From NCBI RefSeq assembly GCF_040954835.1, contig NC_090696.1:76941722-77005721 (forward strand): a stretch of DNA of 64,000 bases, read 5' to 3'. A program made the translations under genes and the position numbers. The DNA comes from Lepisosteus oculatus. Its lineage: Eukaryota > Chordata > Actinopteri > Semionotiformes > Lepisosteidae. Of the stretch, positions 37,301-51,904 are shown one piece after another (position 1 is the stretch's first letter; each line of letters starts with the position of its first letter). Below the pieces are notes generated by a model, which did not search any database, was not told the origin of the DNA, and was given only the letters and a program-made list of their open reading frames with translations.

Positions 37301-39499
37301 TATACAGTGTCACTTAATGTGTTTTAGTTGCTTAAATGTTGTAGAGTGCCCGTCTACTGTGACATTTCTGGGCTGCCCAGTTTCAGTTCATATGCACATT
37401 TTCAGGAATGTGGAGAAGAAGATCCAATTATTACATATTGTGGCGCTGCAATATAATCTCAATGACTACAAACTTCCAATACCTGCACACCTAATTTAAA
37501 AAGCAGTGAAAATTCAACTCTACAACCGCCTGTGCTTCTAATATGGAGTAACAACCACATCAAAGGCAGTTTTTTTCAGTGGCTATTCACAACAGTCTTG
37601 TTGCAGTATGTATGTTCATTTTCACTTGCAATTTCCTCGCAAGATAAAAACACAGTTCTCTAATGAAGCTCTTACAAGATTCTAATGGTGCAGTACTTCA
37701 AAATCACGACAACAAGCTTTTTTGCTATTTTTTTCTTGAAAGCCTGAATAACCCATAGAATTGAATCTGGAAGTGTTGTAATTCTCAGAATGAAGATCAG
37801 TTACTGAATCTAAGCCTTCACATATTTATTCTCCTGAGGATATTTGCTGTTGGATCATTTAATTTAGGTATTCAATTATATTTTGTATCTTTGTGTCATG
37901 TATTTAAGCAGATAGTATTAATCTTTTATGAAGACCTTCAGGAAAATCTAATTACATTTTATGTCTAAAATATACAAGAATACAGACCAGCCTGGGTGGA
38001 TCACAGTCTTGTTCTTGACCCTGTGTGAGTGGTAACTGAGCTTAGCTCTGCTTTTGAGCTTCAGTTTCAGTTTGACCATAGAGCTTAATTCTGTCTACAT
38101 AGAGGTATTAAAGTGCGATCACCAGCAGTGGTTTTCTCTGAATTCCAAGTTCTAATCTGCATGCATTGAAAAATATTATTTCATTATAGTAAAACACTGT
38201 CCAGTTTTTGTCAAGTAGTGATGCTTCATAATGACTCATTTTTTTAGCATCTTTAAAAATGCATAACAGGATGACTGTGACATGTACTATAGATAGAACT
38301 GACCTGTCAGTTCTGTTATTCTGCACATGCCCGTCCAGAGTAGAGGCCTAAGCCCTGTTGTCTGTACCTCTAGTATGGTATTTGCCCAACACGGGGCAAC
38401 AGTCGTTCACACTTCCACCAGGGCAGGTGATTGATGTGGCCTCGGGGCTGGGCCGAGTGCTGTCAGAGAGTGCTGTATGCTCGGGGTCCTGTAGGCACTG
38501 TAGGAAGTGCAGTGTAAACAATGAGGAATAACTCCGCTGTGTCTGCTTGAGAGGGAGGGAGGAATTAAAAAATGAAAATAGTGGCAAATTCCATTAAAAA
38601 AAAATCTGAATAAAATACGGTGTTGTTTCTGGTGGGGGAGGCGGGTATAGGAGAGAGGAGGTAGCAGAGCTTTTAAACATATTAATATGATAGGCTAAAA
38701 CTGCTAACATTTTCAAAACATGTCATTTGATTTTCCCGAAAGGAACCTTTGAAATAGGATTACAGAAATGGCAGCCAGTCCTATAATCACACAACAGGAG
38801 TAGAGTTAATGGGAAACGGACCTTTATAATGCAGAGTGTCTGACGGATGGCAGCTCAGATGACTCAGACAAAAAATAATGGGTGCTCATTACAAGACAGT
38901 ATAAAGTGTGAACATTAGGCAATTATAGCAAGCATTTCTTTTTCCTTAAATACCCCTGTCTCGTTTTTTTGCATAAGCATTACATTCTTTCCAACCAAGA
39001 CAATGAAAAAACACCCACTTTTACCTTCTTTTAACATTGAGAAATTTATTGAGATACCTTTTAACCCTTTACTGTTTAGGCAGTGTTTTGTTCCTAAATC
39101 AAGTTGTTACATAAAAACTAAACCTGCAATCACGCTGTATCTTATTACAGCATGAGGGATGTTGCACCACAGCAGAAACAGATTGTGGTGTTTCATAACA
39201 GCTGGCACTTTAGGCTAAAAATTTGGCTTTCTATTTTTGATCATCATGCAATATTTAACGAGTTTCTCTATAAAAAATGTTTTAGGTATTAGGGAAATGA
39301 AGGAGGTATAACCTTCCCTGTAGCCAAAATGATGTAGTGTCCAGTTGGAATGTTGCAAATCAAGTAGAGTCTGGAGGAAGGACAGCCAGTGAGGCTCTGG
39401 AACGTGCATGCAACAATGTAGCACCACACATTCAGGTGGCCTTCATTTACTGCAAGTGGAGTTCTGTGGAGACCAGACATTCCTCCCCCGACCATCATC
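34318..39499. other. Intergenic sequence, very AT-rich
   Basis: Nothing supported except the short repeat at 36775-36840. About 35400-36000 is especially AT-rich. Confidence 0.55.
36775..36840 (-). repeat. 'agaacataa' repeat family, short reversed piece
   Basis: The + strand 'ctaatggcctcctcctgttg' followed by ttagctttcttatgtcc is the reverse complement of the family's 5' end. Confidence 0.6.
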
Positions 39500-39610
39500 T
39501 TGAGCCTCCCCATCAATTGCTCTGTTGCAAACCATGCAAACTCCACACAGACAGCACCCCAGGTCCGGAACCAATACTCATCACTGTGTCACAGCTCTGC
39601 CCTTATGTAG
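39500..39610 (-). repeat. V-SINE-like core fragment
   Basis: The + strand 'catgcaaactccacacagac' followed by agcaccccaggtccggaacc is the reverse complement of the SINE central domain and the B-box region. Confidence 0.6.
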
Positions 39611-42600
39611 ACATAGGTCCGTCAATACACTGATGATGTTCCTGCTCAGCATATTCTCTGTAATACATCAATTCAGATTTTAGGCTTCTGCTGCAGTAGC
39701 TGGATAAAATGTATTATTCAGAAAGCAGCTAAAATATTATACATTGACCGGAAGAATTGTTTCTGCTACATTTATAAGTGAAGGCCTGTATCTTTGCTAG
39801 ATGTTTAGTTGTTCAGTCTTTGGAAATCTTAATGAAGCCATCCTCAGAAACTGGTACACTCATTAATCTAAATATCATTGTGGGAATAGTTCTTATCACA
39901 CCTGCAGATCATTGTGCCTAAATACCAGTGTGTTTGGGTGATTTTTCATTGTAAAGCGTAAACATCTTTCTAACTCTTTGCCTTCGCAAGATGATTTAAT
40001 CTGGCCAGGAATTAATTTTAGTTGTATCTAGAGATGTATTGTTTATGAAGCTGCCATTAACTCTAATAAATAATCATTAGAAATAAACAAAGCAATTTGC
40101 TCAAACTGTTGCATGTTATTAGACGTTGTCCTCCTCCTTTTTCTGAGATTACCGTTTCCAGATCACATGCTTCCCCGTCTCCTTAAAGCTGCAGCCCCGA
40201 CCCACGGCTGCCCAGGTGACTTTAAAACCTGCAGGCCCACAGCCTGTGTGAACTGATGAAGGTGCAGCTTCTGGTACCCTGTAATTAAGACACTTTGAGC
40301 CCTGTAAGATACCGTTCATACTCTATGAAAGCGCATCGACTGATCTGGTGAAAGTCATTTTGTCATTGATACAGCGAGATTTGTAAAGTACACACAGAGT
40401 GCAGAAGTGTCTCTTTACATTTTTTTAATGTTAGGTGCATGTGTTTGTTCAAGTATGGGAATATAAAAGATAAAAATATAACAAAATATCCTGGTATGGA
40501 AATATAAAATACGTCTCTTTAAATGTTTAACTAGACCACAAGAAATTATCTGTTGTGATGCTTTTTAAGGAGAAAATGTGTATCGATAACATTTAAATGT
40601 TTGGAGATGATTGTGGTTGTTCGATATAGCAGGGATTTTTGAAACCATGAGAAAGTATTTTTCATACAGTAATCTTGTATGGAATATAAAGCATGCATAT
40701 GCTGTACCAATAGGTGTACTGTATGTACCTGTAGAACATATAGCGTATGTGATGATGATGATAACAATACTGAGGGTAATGTTTTAGGGCTTTTCTTTAA
40801 TAATAACACTTATTTACAAAATCAAAAAACTAGAAAGCTGGCAGATATAGGCTTTTAAAAATGACCTTTTCAAAAAAAAAGTCTGCAAACTCACAGAATT
40901 GCATAATGAGCAATCACCAAATCACCATCAGTAGCAGTTACTCAAAACCGAGTAGCAGTACTATAGTTTTGTATAGTAAAAAGAAACGCCAATCATTAAC
41001 CGAGCGGCCATGTGGCACAAGCTAGACCAGGCTAGTTCACCCCCTGCTGGAAAGGCTGGCTCGTATAGTCCTGGAGTCCTGGAAAGATCACTCATGACAC
41101 AGGCACAAAGATTGTCCAGTTCACTCACGCCACATGCATTACTCATTCCCAGGGAGTCACAGAATTAAATCGCAAATCACAGAAGCATCTGGCAATGACC
41201 CCGCGGTCAGGGTGTGGATCCTTGCGGGGGAACGTAACTCTTTCACACGGAGTCGTCCTCCATCCCCAACGAAGCAAAGGTTGTCAATGATGTCGCAGCC
41301 CCCCAGTGACCCAGCCCAGCCACACCTGGGGGGCTGCTGCTCCTCATTCGGGAGAGAAACCCAAAACGCCAGTGGACTCTGTGAAGACGCAACTAGGCAA
41401 TGTTTTTAAACACACAAAAAACAATTGTGCACTACTTTTACATTTACACAGCATCAGGGAGGCCGTTTCTGTAGCTACAACTCTCTTCATCCAAGTGTTT
41501 TAGCTCACTTTCCTTTCTCTATAAACTATAATTAAATACAAGGACATTTTAATCACTGTACAGTATATAGCATATATACAGTATAGTGAAAATAATAGGA
41601 TGTAAAGGCAAACTGTTTCACTCAAGTGTGGATTGTAATTGTTCTATGTTTAACAACCTGTAACATCATGCAAATTATAAAACAAAAATTTGGAATTATC
41701 AGCACCTGGAGGCGAGGTTTTGCTTTGAAAAATGTTCCCTGCACAGCATGGTACCTTAACAAATCTCATATTCGCTCATTCATATTAATTGATAATTAAA
41801 TGTGTGATAAAGAAAGGTAATGAGCTGAATTTTAGCATGCAAAGAAACTGTATTGTATGTGTTAAGAACAGCCCACGTTTTACTTGTGTGAGGATGATCA
41901 TGCATTCGAAAGTAACTTTTCCCAACTGCCAGTCCAGTCCAGGAGACACACCCTCGACAAAGAATGTCGGACAGATTTCATACAGAACTAAGGTCTACGC
42001 TGAACCATTAAGTTTGACAAATATAGTAAAGAGTAAATCTCTGAGTTGTTCAACTGATACATGGCTAAATCATACATGTATTTATACAGTAGCTACAATC
42101 TGTAGAAAGAAAGTTGGACTGAAAGTTAAATTTGCATATTTAAATGTTGGAAATGTACTGTATTTGTTGTAAATTAAAAGTTATCTTCTTAAAGAGAAGC
42201 ACCTGTGAAAATTCACATAGCTTATGCCTTTTGCTTCCTTTTCCATAAAGTGTGTTACATCTACAGAGCATGGTGTGGTATTATTATTGTTCTAATGAGG
42301 CGTTCTTAAATGAAATTCAAGCCAATGTGCCCCAGAGCCATGAAGCCTGTTATGTCTGAAGTCATTGTGTTTATAGATCAGCCTATTGTTAGTATGTGGG
42401 TTAAGAAAAACGAAGGTAAACAAAAATTTACAAGACCCCAAAGGAGTATGTTCTGCTCTTGAAATAGCAGTTTGTAAAGCAAGAGAATGGACTGAATTCC
42501 TGAATTACTGTAACCTGCCTTAGGCACTTGATTTTAAACATTTGTTCTGCTGCTCATTACTTGCCTCTGTGTTCTGAAAAATAAACCCTTGAGTCTGAAG

Positions 42601-44544
42601 TGCCTTACTTAGCAAACACTGTATGCTTTCAGATATATCAGTCAGCACAATGGAAAGACCCAGGGCCCAACAGCAAAAAACAAAAATTAAATTGTGCAGC
42701 GTATTTTGTCTTAGAATGATCCAATTTTTATTAACAAATCAATAACTTTTAAAATGACCACATTAAATCTTATTATATTTTTCCACTCAGTACCATGACT
42801 GTATAGTATTTTCGAAGAAAACAACATGGGTGTGCATTTTAATCAGTGGTGGTTTCAGGGGAAGGCAGCTGGTATACAGTATGCTGTATATATTAAAATG
42901 AATAGAGAAGGAGGAATTATTACAACAACTGCAGCAAAACAGAAGTTCCTGTGCACACCTTCATCTTTAATGAACAAACTGTTTCCAGAATCAACCACTG
43001 ATAATTAGAATTTAGTCACAAAAAGAGGAATCACTCCGATTCCAAGCATCAGAATGTTTCCGGGTTATCACAAGTAACCGGCCACTGATTAGAAGCCCCC
43101 GATAAAGCATTATATTATTTGATTCTTGTTAAAGATATGTCATGGGAAGCGTGACTCCTAAAAATTCAGTCATGACATCATTACTCCAATTTGACATATC
43201 ACACTGGATATCTTTTGTTGATCTTGGTCTTTTTGATATTATGTGATTTGTTTTATGCTACATGTGTGAGAGGTGTGTTAGTAATGTATGTTGATGTTTG
43301 ACGGATGTGTTTGTAATGTATCCAGCAACACAAATTAAATAACCCGTGTGGAAAATTAAGTTATTCTAACATAGATATAAAAAGTGTGGATAAAGCCTGA
43401 ACAGCTCAGCTGTCTTATCTTCAGCTGGCCTAGTTTATATGCTCTGTGGGAAGAGGCTTTGTCTCTTTTTTAAACTCTGTGTTAAACTGCCTCTTTTAGA
43501 GACTGCATTAGTCATCAGGGCCTAGAAAAGATCCTCCCTGAGTTTCAGATCCTTCGAGCTTAACATACAAAGCAGGTAACTCTTCCCCATCAGTTCAGCA
43601 AGCTATCAACTTTCTGCACTTCCCCGCAAGGCTTCGTTAAATGGTTTTAGACATTTGTGAATCCCAGTTACTCCTTCCCCCAAAGATCCCCTTCAATCAA
43701 ATTTTAATCCCCTGCTAGAATGCATGAAGCCGGGTTTCGCATGGGGGCCTTATCCAAATTTCACTGATCAGTCACAAAATTTAGCAACGTTGAATACACT
43801 GCTTACATTTTTATAGCTGTTCCAGCGTGCTGTCCTTTTTATCTCTCCAAACATTTACTCTTTACCAAAATAGACCGCTTTCATTTGGAACAAAACAGTC
43901 CCTCCAATTCGTACAGAATTTCTGCAAAGACTCTAGCTGCGGCCAGGTTTCAGGCTATTTTATCCTGGCTTCATTCTGAAGTTAGAGAAGCTTTTCTAAC
44001 TTAACTACGAAGCAGGACCAGCTCTCTGACAGCCCAGAACCCTGACTGATCTAAAGTGTTTGCCTTTTCTCTTGTCTTCTGCACATTAAGTTCTCTCTGT
44101 GTGCTGCGATGAAACACTCACTATTGGAAGGGACCTATTTCACAAAAGAAAGAAAAATTAATGAGAAAGTGTTCCAGCAAGAGATACCAATATTCTTTCA
44201 TAACCTCAGTTCTAAAATGCAATAATTTGTAAGTGAATTTTAAAAGCTGGACACAGGTATAAGCAGCCTTCAGCCTTCACTTGGCCTGATTACGTTTAAA
44301 TGTCACACAGGAGGCAAATTCAATGTCCAACTGCCCAGCAATGTCGCACATTTCACGGAGGTCTATATACAGATCCAAAGCTGCAGCAAGCTGGTTTGTC
44401 TTTTAAACATGAAGGCATTGTGACTAATTTATTAACACTTAAGGAAGAGATGACAGCCATCCCATAGCAGGTAATGAATATCTTGCTGAAACTTTTAAGC
44501 GCAGTGGGAGTGGAGCTGCTGCCACACCTCAACACTCTTCATCC
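39611..44544. other. Intergenic sequence
   Basis: No supported gene. 41030-41400 is GC-richer than its surroundings and may be an unrecognised SINE. The rest is AT-rich. Confidence 0.5.
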
Positions 44545-45115
44545 TACAGGCCTGGAGTACAGGCAACCCCTCATGATCTCAAGGATGACAAGTCTGTGAC
44601 AATCTTCGAAAAAGGGGAGCCAGTAAGGGAAAATTACAGAGGAATCTCTCTGCTGTGTGCAAGATCATTAATATATTTCTTCTGAGCTGCTTCGTTCCTC
44701 TTGCTGAAGAACTTCTCTCAGAATTCTTGTGTGATCGAGACCCGTGATAGGAAGGGCTTCAATCATTTTTAACTTGGATCATTACAGAGGCCTTTGAAAT
44801 CTGGACAGGAGTCAGACAAGCTAGTGTCATCATCCCAGCTCCATCTTCAATATTTCCGAGTGTCATGCTCCATTTGAGAACAGACAAACTCCCTTCAGGA
44901 GTGCAGCTGACTAACAGAGTAGGCATAAAATTATTTAATTTTCAAAAGTCTCCGTTCCAAAACTAAACCACCCTGGCTTTAGTCCTTGCAGCATGCTGAT
45001 GATGGTATATTAGTATATTAAATATCAACACATTTAGCAAGGCCAATGAGAAGATGAGGCTTAGACTAAACATTCATAAGACCAAGATCTTCCAGTAGCT
45101 TTATTTGCACACAAA
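44545..45115 (+). mobile_element. Fossil non-LTR retrotransposon reverse transcriptase
   Basis: Translated pieces in changing frames match the order of RT motifs. VTIFEKGEPVRENYRGISLL at 44596 resembles the NYRGISLL block. TGVRQASVIIPAPSSIF at about 44800 resembles GV.QG.VLAPTLF. ADDG at about 44998 would be the degraded catalytic ADD motif. MRLRLNIHKTKIFQ at about 45053 resembles the GL.IN..KTK.M block. Stops and frameshifts interrupt the copy, so it is inactive. The clade cannot be fixed from this fragment. Confidence 0.8.
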
Positions 45116-48100
45116 CCAATTGTCATAGACATGTATTCATGAGTATATAAAGAATGTAAAGCACACATTATAATGCTGATAATGACAGAGATCCAGCATT
45201 AAATATTCTCTGCGTTGGTTCTGGATGGTTGAGGAAGTGTGTGTCTGAGCATCATGACAAGCTAACTGGCCTGTTGTGTTTCTACCTTCGTGTACAGCAG
45301 CACTAACTGAGACACTCTAATGAAGATTCAGTCAGGGATTTTGCTCTCTCACATTTAGTATACTGTAGCTTGGACTTCTGTTTACCTCAGCATTGCAAGA
45401 CTACTATTTGATTAGAAAGGACTGTATGGAAGATTGGGGGTTATGAGTTCTAAATCTCCGACCTTGACTTGCCTGGATGGAATCAAGCCTGTCTGGACCT
45501 GGTAAACCATCCTCTGTTCTTAAAAAAAGCTTGACGTTATGACCCACCTCAAATTACAGTGGCCCAGTTAATAACACTGGAGTTTTTAAATTTGAATTTA
45601 AAATTTGGAATTGTTCTTTCTTTATCTTTTCACCTTCCTCACAAACCTCTCATTCAAGAGTGTGAGATTGATCGGATTACAGTACGCTACAGTACGTGCA
45701 AAGCGTTCTGCAGGGTGATTTAATTGTTTGTTGTGGTTTTAAGTAATGTTGCTCAATTTTATGTAATGTTTGTCACTGGGATCTCAGAACAACAGGAGCA
45801 GTTAGCGAAATTTAAAATGCTTAAGAGGTTTTCTGTGATACCTCAGCAGATTAGATTACCCTGTGCTTTCACTTGGGGGGCTGGAAAAGGCCATTCTCTT
45901 CTGCCTGGATCAGCCATAAATTGCTACACTACTGTCACAGCACTTTCCAGGATATTGTGTTAAGCCTTAGATGTGCTTAGGGCATTGCTGTCCTTGCTTC
46001 CCTTCTATTTTACTTATTGTTTCATATAATTTATTTTCAGTTATCTTTATCCCTTGGGCTCCTGGACTTTGCACTTTTCTGCTAGTCTCTGTTTATGGCA
46101 GTGACATATCAGGCAGAAGCACATAATCTTTCTCCCCACAGAAGAAGGTGGCAGTTCAAGCAATAAATCCGGACTCTGTCTTTTTGAACCTACTGTGACC
46201 ACTTTGTCAAACAAAACTTTAAACAAAAGGAAAAACAAAATCTCCAGCAATGTATCTTTTCATCCATCTCCATTCTTCCCGGTGGGGCGTGCTGGCAGAG
46301 GATCACGTCCCTACTGTATATGTCCTGTGCTTGAGTTTCCAAATTTATTAAAAAATGCATTTTAAGCAACTTTACACCATTAACACAGTTTTTCCAGGTC
46401 ATTCGGGGGTTTAAAAGTCATAGCACCACCTGCGGGATTCAAACCATATAATTACAATATCCAAATTTATGGATAGTCTGGCACAACCTTTACAAATTAA
46501 CTTTTTTCACATTTCTTTTGTTCTTGAAGTGAAACGACAGGCCAAGCAATGTGAATTTTGTTGTTTTATGGATGTTACACAGCTGTGTTGGCAACAGTAC
46601 AATTAAAGATAAATAATGGAGTTTAAGGAATGTATCAGGTACTGAGACTTCTGTTCAACACATCCGCCTAGTATGTTTGTCAAATTTAATTTAAAAAATC
46701 GTTTTCTTAAATCGTGATCAGCACGGCTCTGCAAGCTCTAGAATGCCTTTACAAAAATAGAACAAGGGGTACTGTATATGCAAAAACAAATCCATTTATG
46801 ACTGAGCACATACAGTAAAGCACTTGTAAAATCTCAGATTCGTTACTGGTTTCTGATGGGGAGGAGATTTCCAAAAATACAGGAGGGGCTGAAAATCCAA
46901 GCCCTGTGTATTGCTGCTGAAATAGTGCCTGGGTACGAGTGGTAAAGTTGTGGGTGGCACGGGGTTCCCGGGTTCAATTCCAGACAGACCTGGAGTGTCA
47001 ACAGTGGTTTCCTCCCACAGCCCACAGACACGCCGATAAGTTAACTGGCTTCTGTGTGTCTGTGTCTGTGTGTGTCTGCTCTGTGATCGGCTGGTGTCCC
47101 TGCCAGGGTGTAGCCTGCCCTGCTCCTATTGCTCGCCAGGATAGGCTCCTGCTCTGCTTCATGGAGGTGGGAGCTGCCATATTGGAGGTCTACTAAAAAA
47201 TTTGCAGAAGCGGTGCAAAAAGAAATTATACTGAGGAATCTGAGAAGAAAATAGGTTTATACTGCATATTAAAATAAACTCATTTTCTGATGGATGCAGC
47301 ACTGTCATAATGGGACAGAATGTTTAGAGTCTTAATTTGAACAGGACATTGTTTTATGAATATTGCTGAAGAGATGCATGTATTTACTATTGCTCAGAAA
47401 CAACATTCCCAAGAAACAATGCCCTGGCATCTATTGGATTGTACAATGCACTCCTGGATTGTGCAAACTTCCACATAGAAGAGCAGCCATACAACATCAT
47501 ACTGTACCAAGCCCAGGCAGAAACTTTTGAGAAATGTTCAAATTAAAACATTTTTTTATATTTAAGCAAAAATGGCATACTGGGGGGAATAAAGAGAGAA
47601 AATAAAAAACCAAAAAATATCTCTCCACAAATCATGTTCTCCATTTTTTCCATGGATAGACATATTTCTCTTTTTCTACTCTTATGAAGTATATTTCTGC
47701 TAAAACAACACCAGGAAGCATACATACAGTATGTCTCGTGCTACTGTATCTTCAGGTTTCCAAGCAATGGATGATATGTAACTGTTCAGGATACTACTTT
47801 ACAAACTGTTAGACGTCTGCAGGTAAAAAGTTAAAAAATGTATATATATTTCATCACAATTTAAAACAAACTTTTTTTAAGGTCTTTGCTCAACAACCTT
47901 ATTTACATGAGTCCTTTAATTGTTAAACGAGATACTGTATTAGCTTACAACATTTTATGTTCTAGGGCTGTACGTTTTCAGAATCCTATTCCTTCATTGT
48001 TATTTTGGCCCAGATGCCCACCTGTTCCATAAAGCCCTGTTAAAAATTCAAACCCTCAGGCAGAAAGGCATAGTGATTGGAAATACATGCCTCTGCAAAG

Positions 48101-50804
48101 GTGAAGGTTTACTGACAAGTAAACAGAAACACATTGATTTCCTTGATTTCATGGTAGGAATATAATATTGTAGCTGTTGTTTATCCTCACAAACTATCAG
48201 GAGTTTAGAATTATTACTGTACGATCATATAAGTAAAAAATTGATATGTTCTTGAACATCTGTGAAAGTATTGCATGTTAATGTTCTGGGAAAATTCTGT
48301 TTAACGGGTACACATTTACAGCAGAATTATTTTAATTGCATTTTTTTGAGGTGTGTAAGACAAGAAATATTTGCAAAAGCGGTTAGTTTATACACAAAGA
48401 AGTTAAACGTATACATGTAATCTATTTGGGAAAGGACTGGGGAACCTACACAGAACCATGTTAAACCTCTGAAAATAATTTAGAAAACTGATAATATATT
48501 TTTTAAAAGTTCAATGCGGCACATGAAAAATGTTCCAAACCCTTTAAAAAACAAGATAAGCGGAAATGAGATTTGAGGGGTCCGTAAAGAAAACTCTTTT
48601 ATTGTTTCCATTTAATTGCTTTTACTCTGGCCTACTCTAGCTCAGGGAAAGAATTAAAACATCTTGGCAGGCTCCTTGAGGGATTCAGAAAATGCATTTG
48701 TAGGTCCAATCAAAAACTTAAGCTTTTATTATTTCACAATCTTTGACAAAGCGTGTGCTGATGTCTTTGGGGGGAGAGAAACTTGGCCAGATGTACATGC
48801 TCAGTACAAAACTTTCCGAGATATTCTTGCTTGGTACAAAAATCCAACAAAAGTGAAATTAACTGGGGGTAAAACCTGGCAATCCTATAGCAGTCATTGA
48901 GTTTTATGCAGATGCTGTGCAGACAAGAATATTGTTTTGACTGAGGGGAGGCCAAAGGGAGGTCATTTGAGTTTAATTCCCCTCCTCTTCCTCCAGAGCT
49001 TGAACTGTGGATAGATCGTGGCTCAAATCCGTCGTGGAAGCAGATTCTGGCTGGGTAGCCTGAGCATTGCTACGAGAGACCTAGCTGTCTTATTTTAGGC
49101 AATTCCCTTCTGTATACTGTAGTATCCTCGGGCTAAAAACCTTCTCTGTTATTTTAGTTAGAATACTACAGATAAACTGGTTCCCACTTACTTGTGGGCA
49201 TCTGTGTTTTAGAGAGGGTGATATACTATTGGGTAATATCCATTTTTGGAATGCTGCAGGTGTTCTCTTTTTGGCCTGTTTGAGGTATTTTGCTGTGTAT
49301 TTGGATCCATAAGATATTCTAGGTCCATAGGAATTAGGACTCTAAAACGCAAAGATTGTACCTGTATGTCATAATTTAACTACTGTATGATGGCTTTATG
49401 AATTAATAAGTATTTTAAGTGTGGGCCTGTGTTACTACTCTGTCATCAGAGCTGAGCCAGCAAATAAAAAAGACATGTTTTATGTAAAGCTTGGTAATGT
49501 CTTTTCTGGTAGTTTGTAATACATATATAATATGTGTGGACATTGTTTAAAAAACGTCTTAGACAGTTCTGCGCAACCTCTAAATAGCCTCATTACACTC
49601 CCTGGACATGAAGCATGTAGGGAAAACTCAACAGTAATGTGAGTTTGAAAACAGTAATGAAAAGGAGGAAGATTTTTTTTTACAGAGCATTGCATCTTAT
49701 TTCAGCACATTTTATATCCTGTTTTCCTGAGACTTACCATTATGTAACTTGGATTTGTTTTGTAGATATTGGTACTGTAGGCATTGTGCTCTGGTTAGGC
49801 TGTTTTCATTAACGATATTGCATACCTACAGTATAAATAAATATTGAGACTTGTAGTGTTGATTTGGGGATTATACTGGGGGATGCTTTTTGTATTTTTG
49901 GACTCTGGTGTTGCAAACAGCAATTGTTTTAAGGGTGTTTATTTAAATCTATTAAATACTTCAATATTATTTGCTATTCACCAGGTAAAAAGAGAAACAA
50001 TTAATGTGACTTTGTGTGATTCTTCCTGACAGCTAGGTGGTTTTATAATTGTCATGAATGCCTATGAGAACCGAAAACAGCAATATTGTTTGTGTTTCAG
50101 AATTACATAAACCAAATCAATGTTCCTGCTAGCTGTACACCTTGCTTACTGAGATTGACAGTGCATGGTTTTGATCACTTCCTTTAAAACGAATATAAAA
50201 ATCTTTCTAATTCACTATGTCATTCCCTCAAGAACACGTCTCACCGGTAGAGATTCATCAGTATGTGAGCGAGCTGAGATAGTGTGACGAAAACATAAGA
50301 GGCTGATGGAACCCACACAGACACTGTGGTCCTTGCAAAGTCCTGACATGAACATCACCAAGAGTTCTGAAGCTGTGCCTTCATGAGGATTCAGGACTGG
50401 AATAATCAGGGTGCTCAGAGTGGCCTGTCAGATGTCTACACACAAATAATTAGCAGTAGCACATCCTGTAGAGTTTTCATATCGGCACATTTGATTTTCA
50501 GAGTTAAAATACTTAAAAAATAACAGTTGTGACCAGATTAATTGGCTCCAGAATTAAGACTTTGAGTTCCATATTTTAATTGGAAGATTAAGGCCAGCTG
50601 AATGCATAGTTCTTCTGTGACAATAATATTATTCATCGTGTTTTTAGTATTTTCAGCACGTGTTTACTTTGCGGCACTAAACTCTGTAAATATTTATTAA
50701 AGCAGCATGTGTCTTTGAAATAAAAAATCTACATATTGTTGACAAATAAAATGAACAAGAAAAAGAGGGACAGATGTTTTGCAGGAGAAGAGCTAAATTT
50801 TAAG
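45116..50804. other. Intergenic sequence with one SINE
   Basis: Contains the SINE at 46927-47165. The small open frame at 48664-48900 (78 codons) has no recognised domain. Nothing else supported. Confidence 0.5.
46927..47165 (+). repeat. V-SINE-like repeat
   Basis: The order is 'cccgggttcaattcca', 'ggtttcctcccacagccc', a short GT-rich stretch (tgtgtgtctgtgtctgtgtg) and 'gccaggataggctcctgctc'. Same family as 19569-19925, with a deletion in the central part. Confidence 0.7.
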
Positions 50805-50960
50805 ATTTTTCCCAGAAGCCAATTAACCCAAGAGTATGTTTTTAGACTGTGGGAGGAAAGCTATGCAAATATGGAAAATACATACTAAGATACTCCACAC
50901 GTGCCAGGTCTGGGATTGAAGCCAGAGCCCAGGTACTGAGAGGCTATATTGCACTGTTGC
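50805..50960 (-). repeat. V-SINE-like repeat
   Basis: The + strand 'ccaattaacccaagagtatg', 'agactgtgggaggaaagc', 'tactccacacgtgccaggt' and 'gggattgaagccagagccca' give the family in reverse orientation. Confidence 0.65.
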
Positions 50961-51904
50961 TTTGGATAGTGGTTGATTTCTACTGTCAGAATAATATAGC
51001 GAATAAAAACCTGCTACAGTACATGTTGCCAAACATGAATTGCATGGGAATCAGCCTTTTCTTTCTGTCAAACTTTTCATACTTTTCTGCAAATTATTGC
51101 ATCTATTAGTTTTTACATAAAACAATAACACAACTGCCATTTTTTTTTTCATTTTTGGCAGTCACTAAAAAAAACATTTTGGAGAAGTGACAGAGCTGAA
51201 CTAAAAGGGAAATAAAATGTAACATCTGGTCTTGCACCTGAGTCTTAGGATGCTCACTTACAGCACAGAAAACAGACCCTGGGACTAAGGCCTCAGCTCT
51301 TTACTTTCTTTCATTAACTGTGTAACTCATTCTTGATATTTACCGTATGTTTCAATAGCTTAAAACACAAATGATGCTTCTCAATTACAATTTATAATCA
51401 ATATAAATTATAATTAAATTATAATTATCAGCTGATTTTAATTAATGTTAGCCTGCTTGGACCCCTGAAAACAACAGACTAAAATAGTCTTGCTGGACTT
51501 TCTTGCTGGATTTTCAATTAAACATCAGTATGTTCATTTTCAGACATCCTACTTCATTTTCTTGTTTTTTGGACATAGTTCTATGATGAAAGTGTTTAAA
51601 ATCTCTGGGAGCCCCTGAGGCTCTTGGAACTTTCCACACATGATGTGCAGGTAAATGGGGTAAAACAACTAATGAATAACTGGGAGAGAGCATTTTTTAG
51701 AGATATGGATAAACCTAGCCAAGTTAAGGGCAAGAAATTATCATTAATTTATAAACAGTTGTTTGGGAGGAGGTCAAATTTTCTCTCTTAAACATGAATA
51801 TCTCACCCTATGAGCAGATATATTCTTACACCCCAACTTTACCCTTGCAGCTGCCTCCCTGGTTCATTCCTTGCAATTGAGTTGGGTGTACAGCCTCAAC
51901 CTTA

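Noticed and set aside
48664..48900. 78-codon open frame as a small gene
   Set aside because: No recognisable domain, no splice or promoter context, and similar random frames are common across the desert.
51160..51180. TUSC3 final exon on the - strand near 51.16 kb
   Set aside because: There is a strong pyrimidine tract and a short frame, but the residues do not match a known TUSC3 tail and such sites occur often by chance. It is mentioned only as a weak candidate.
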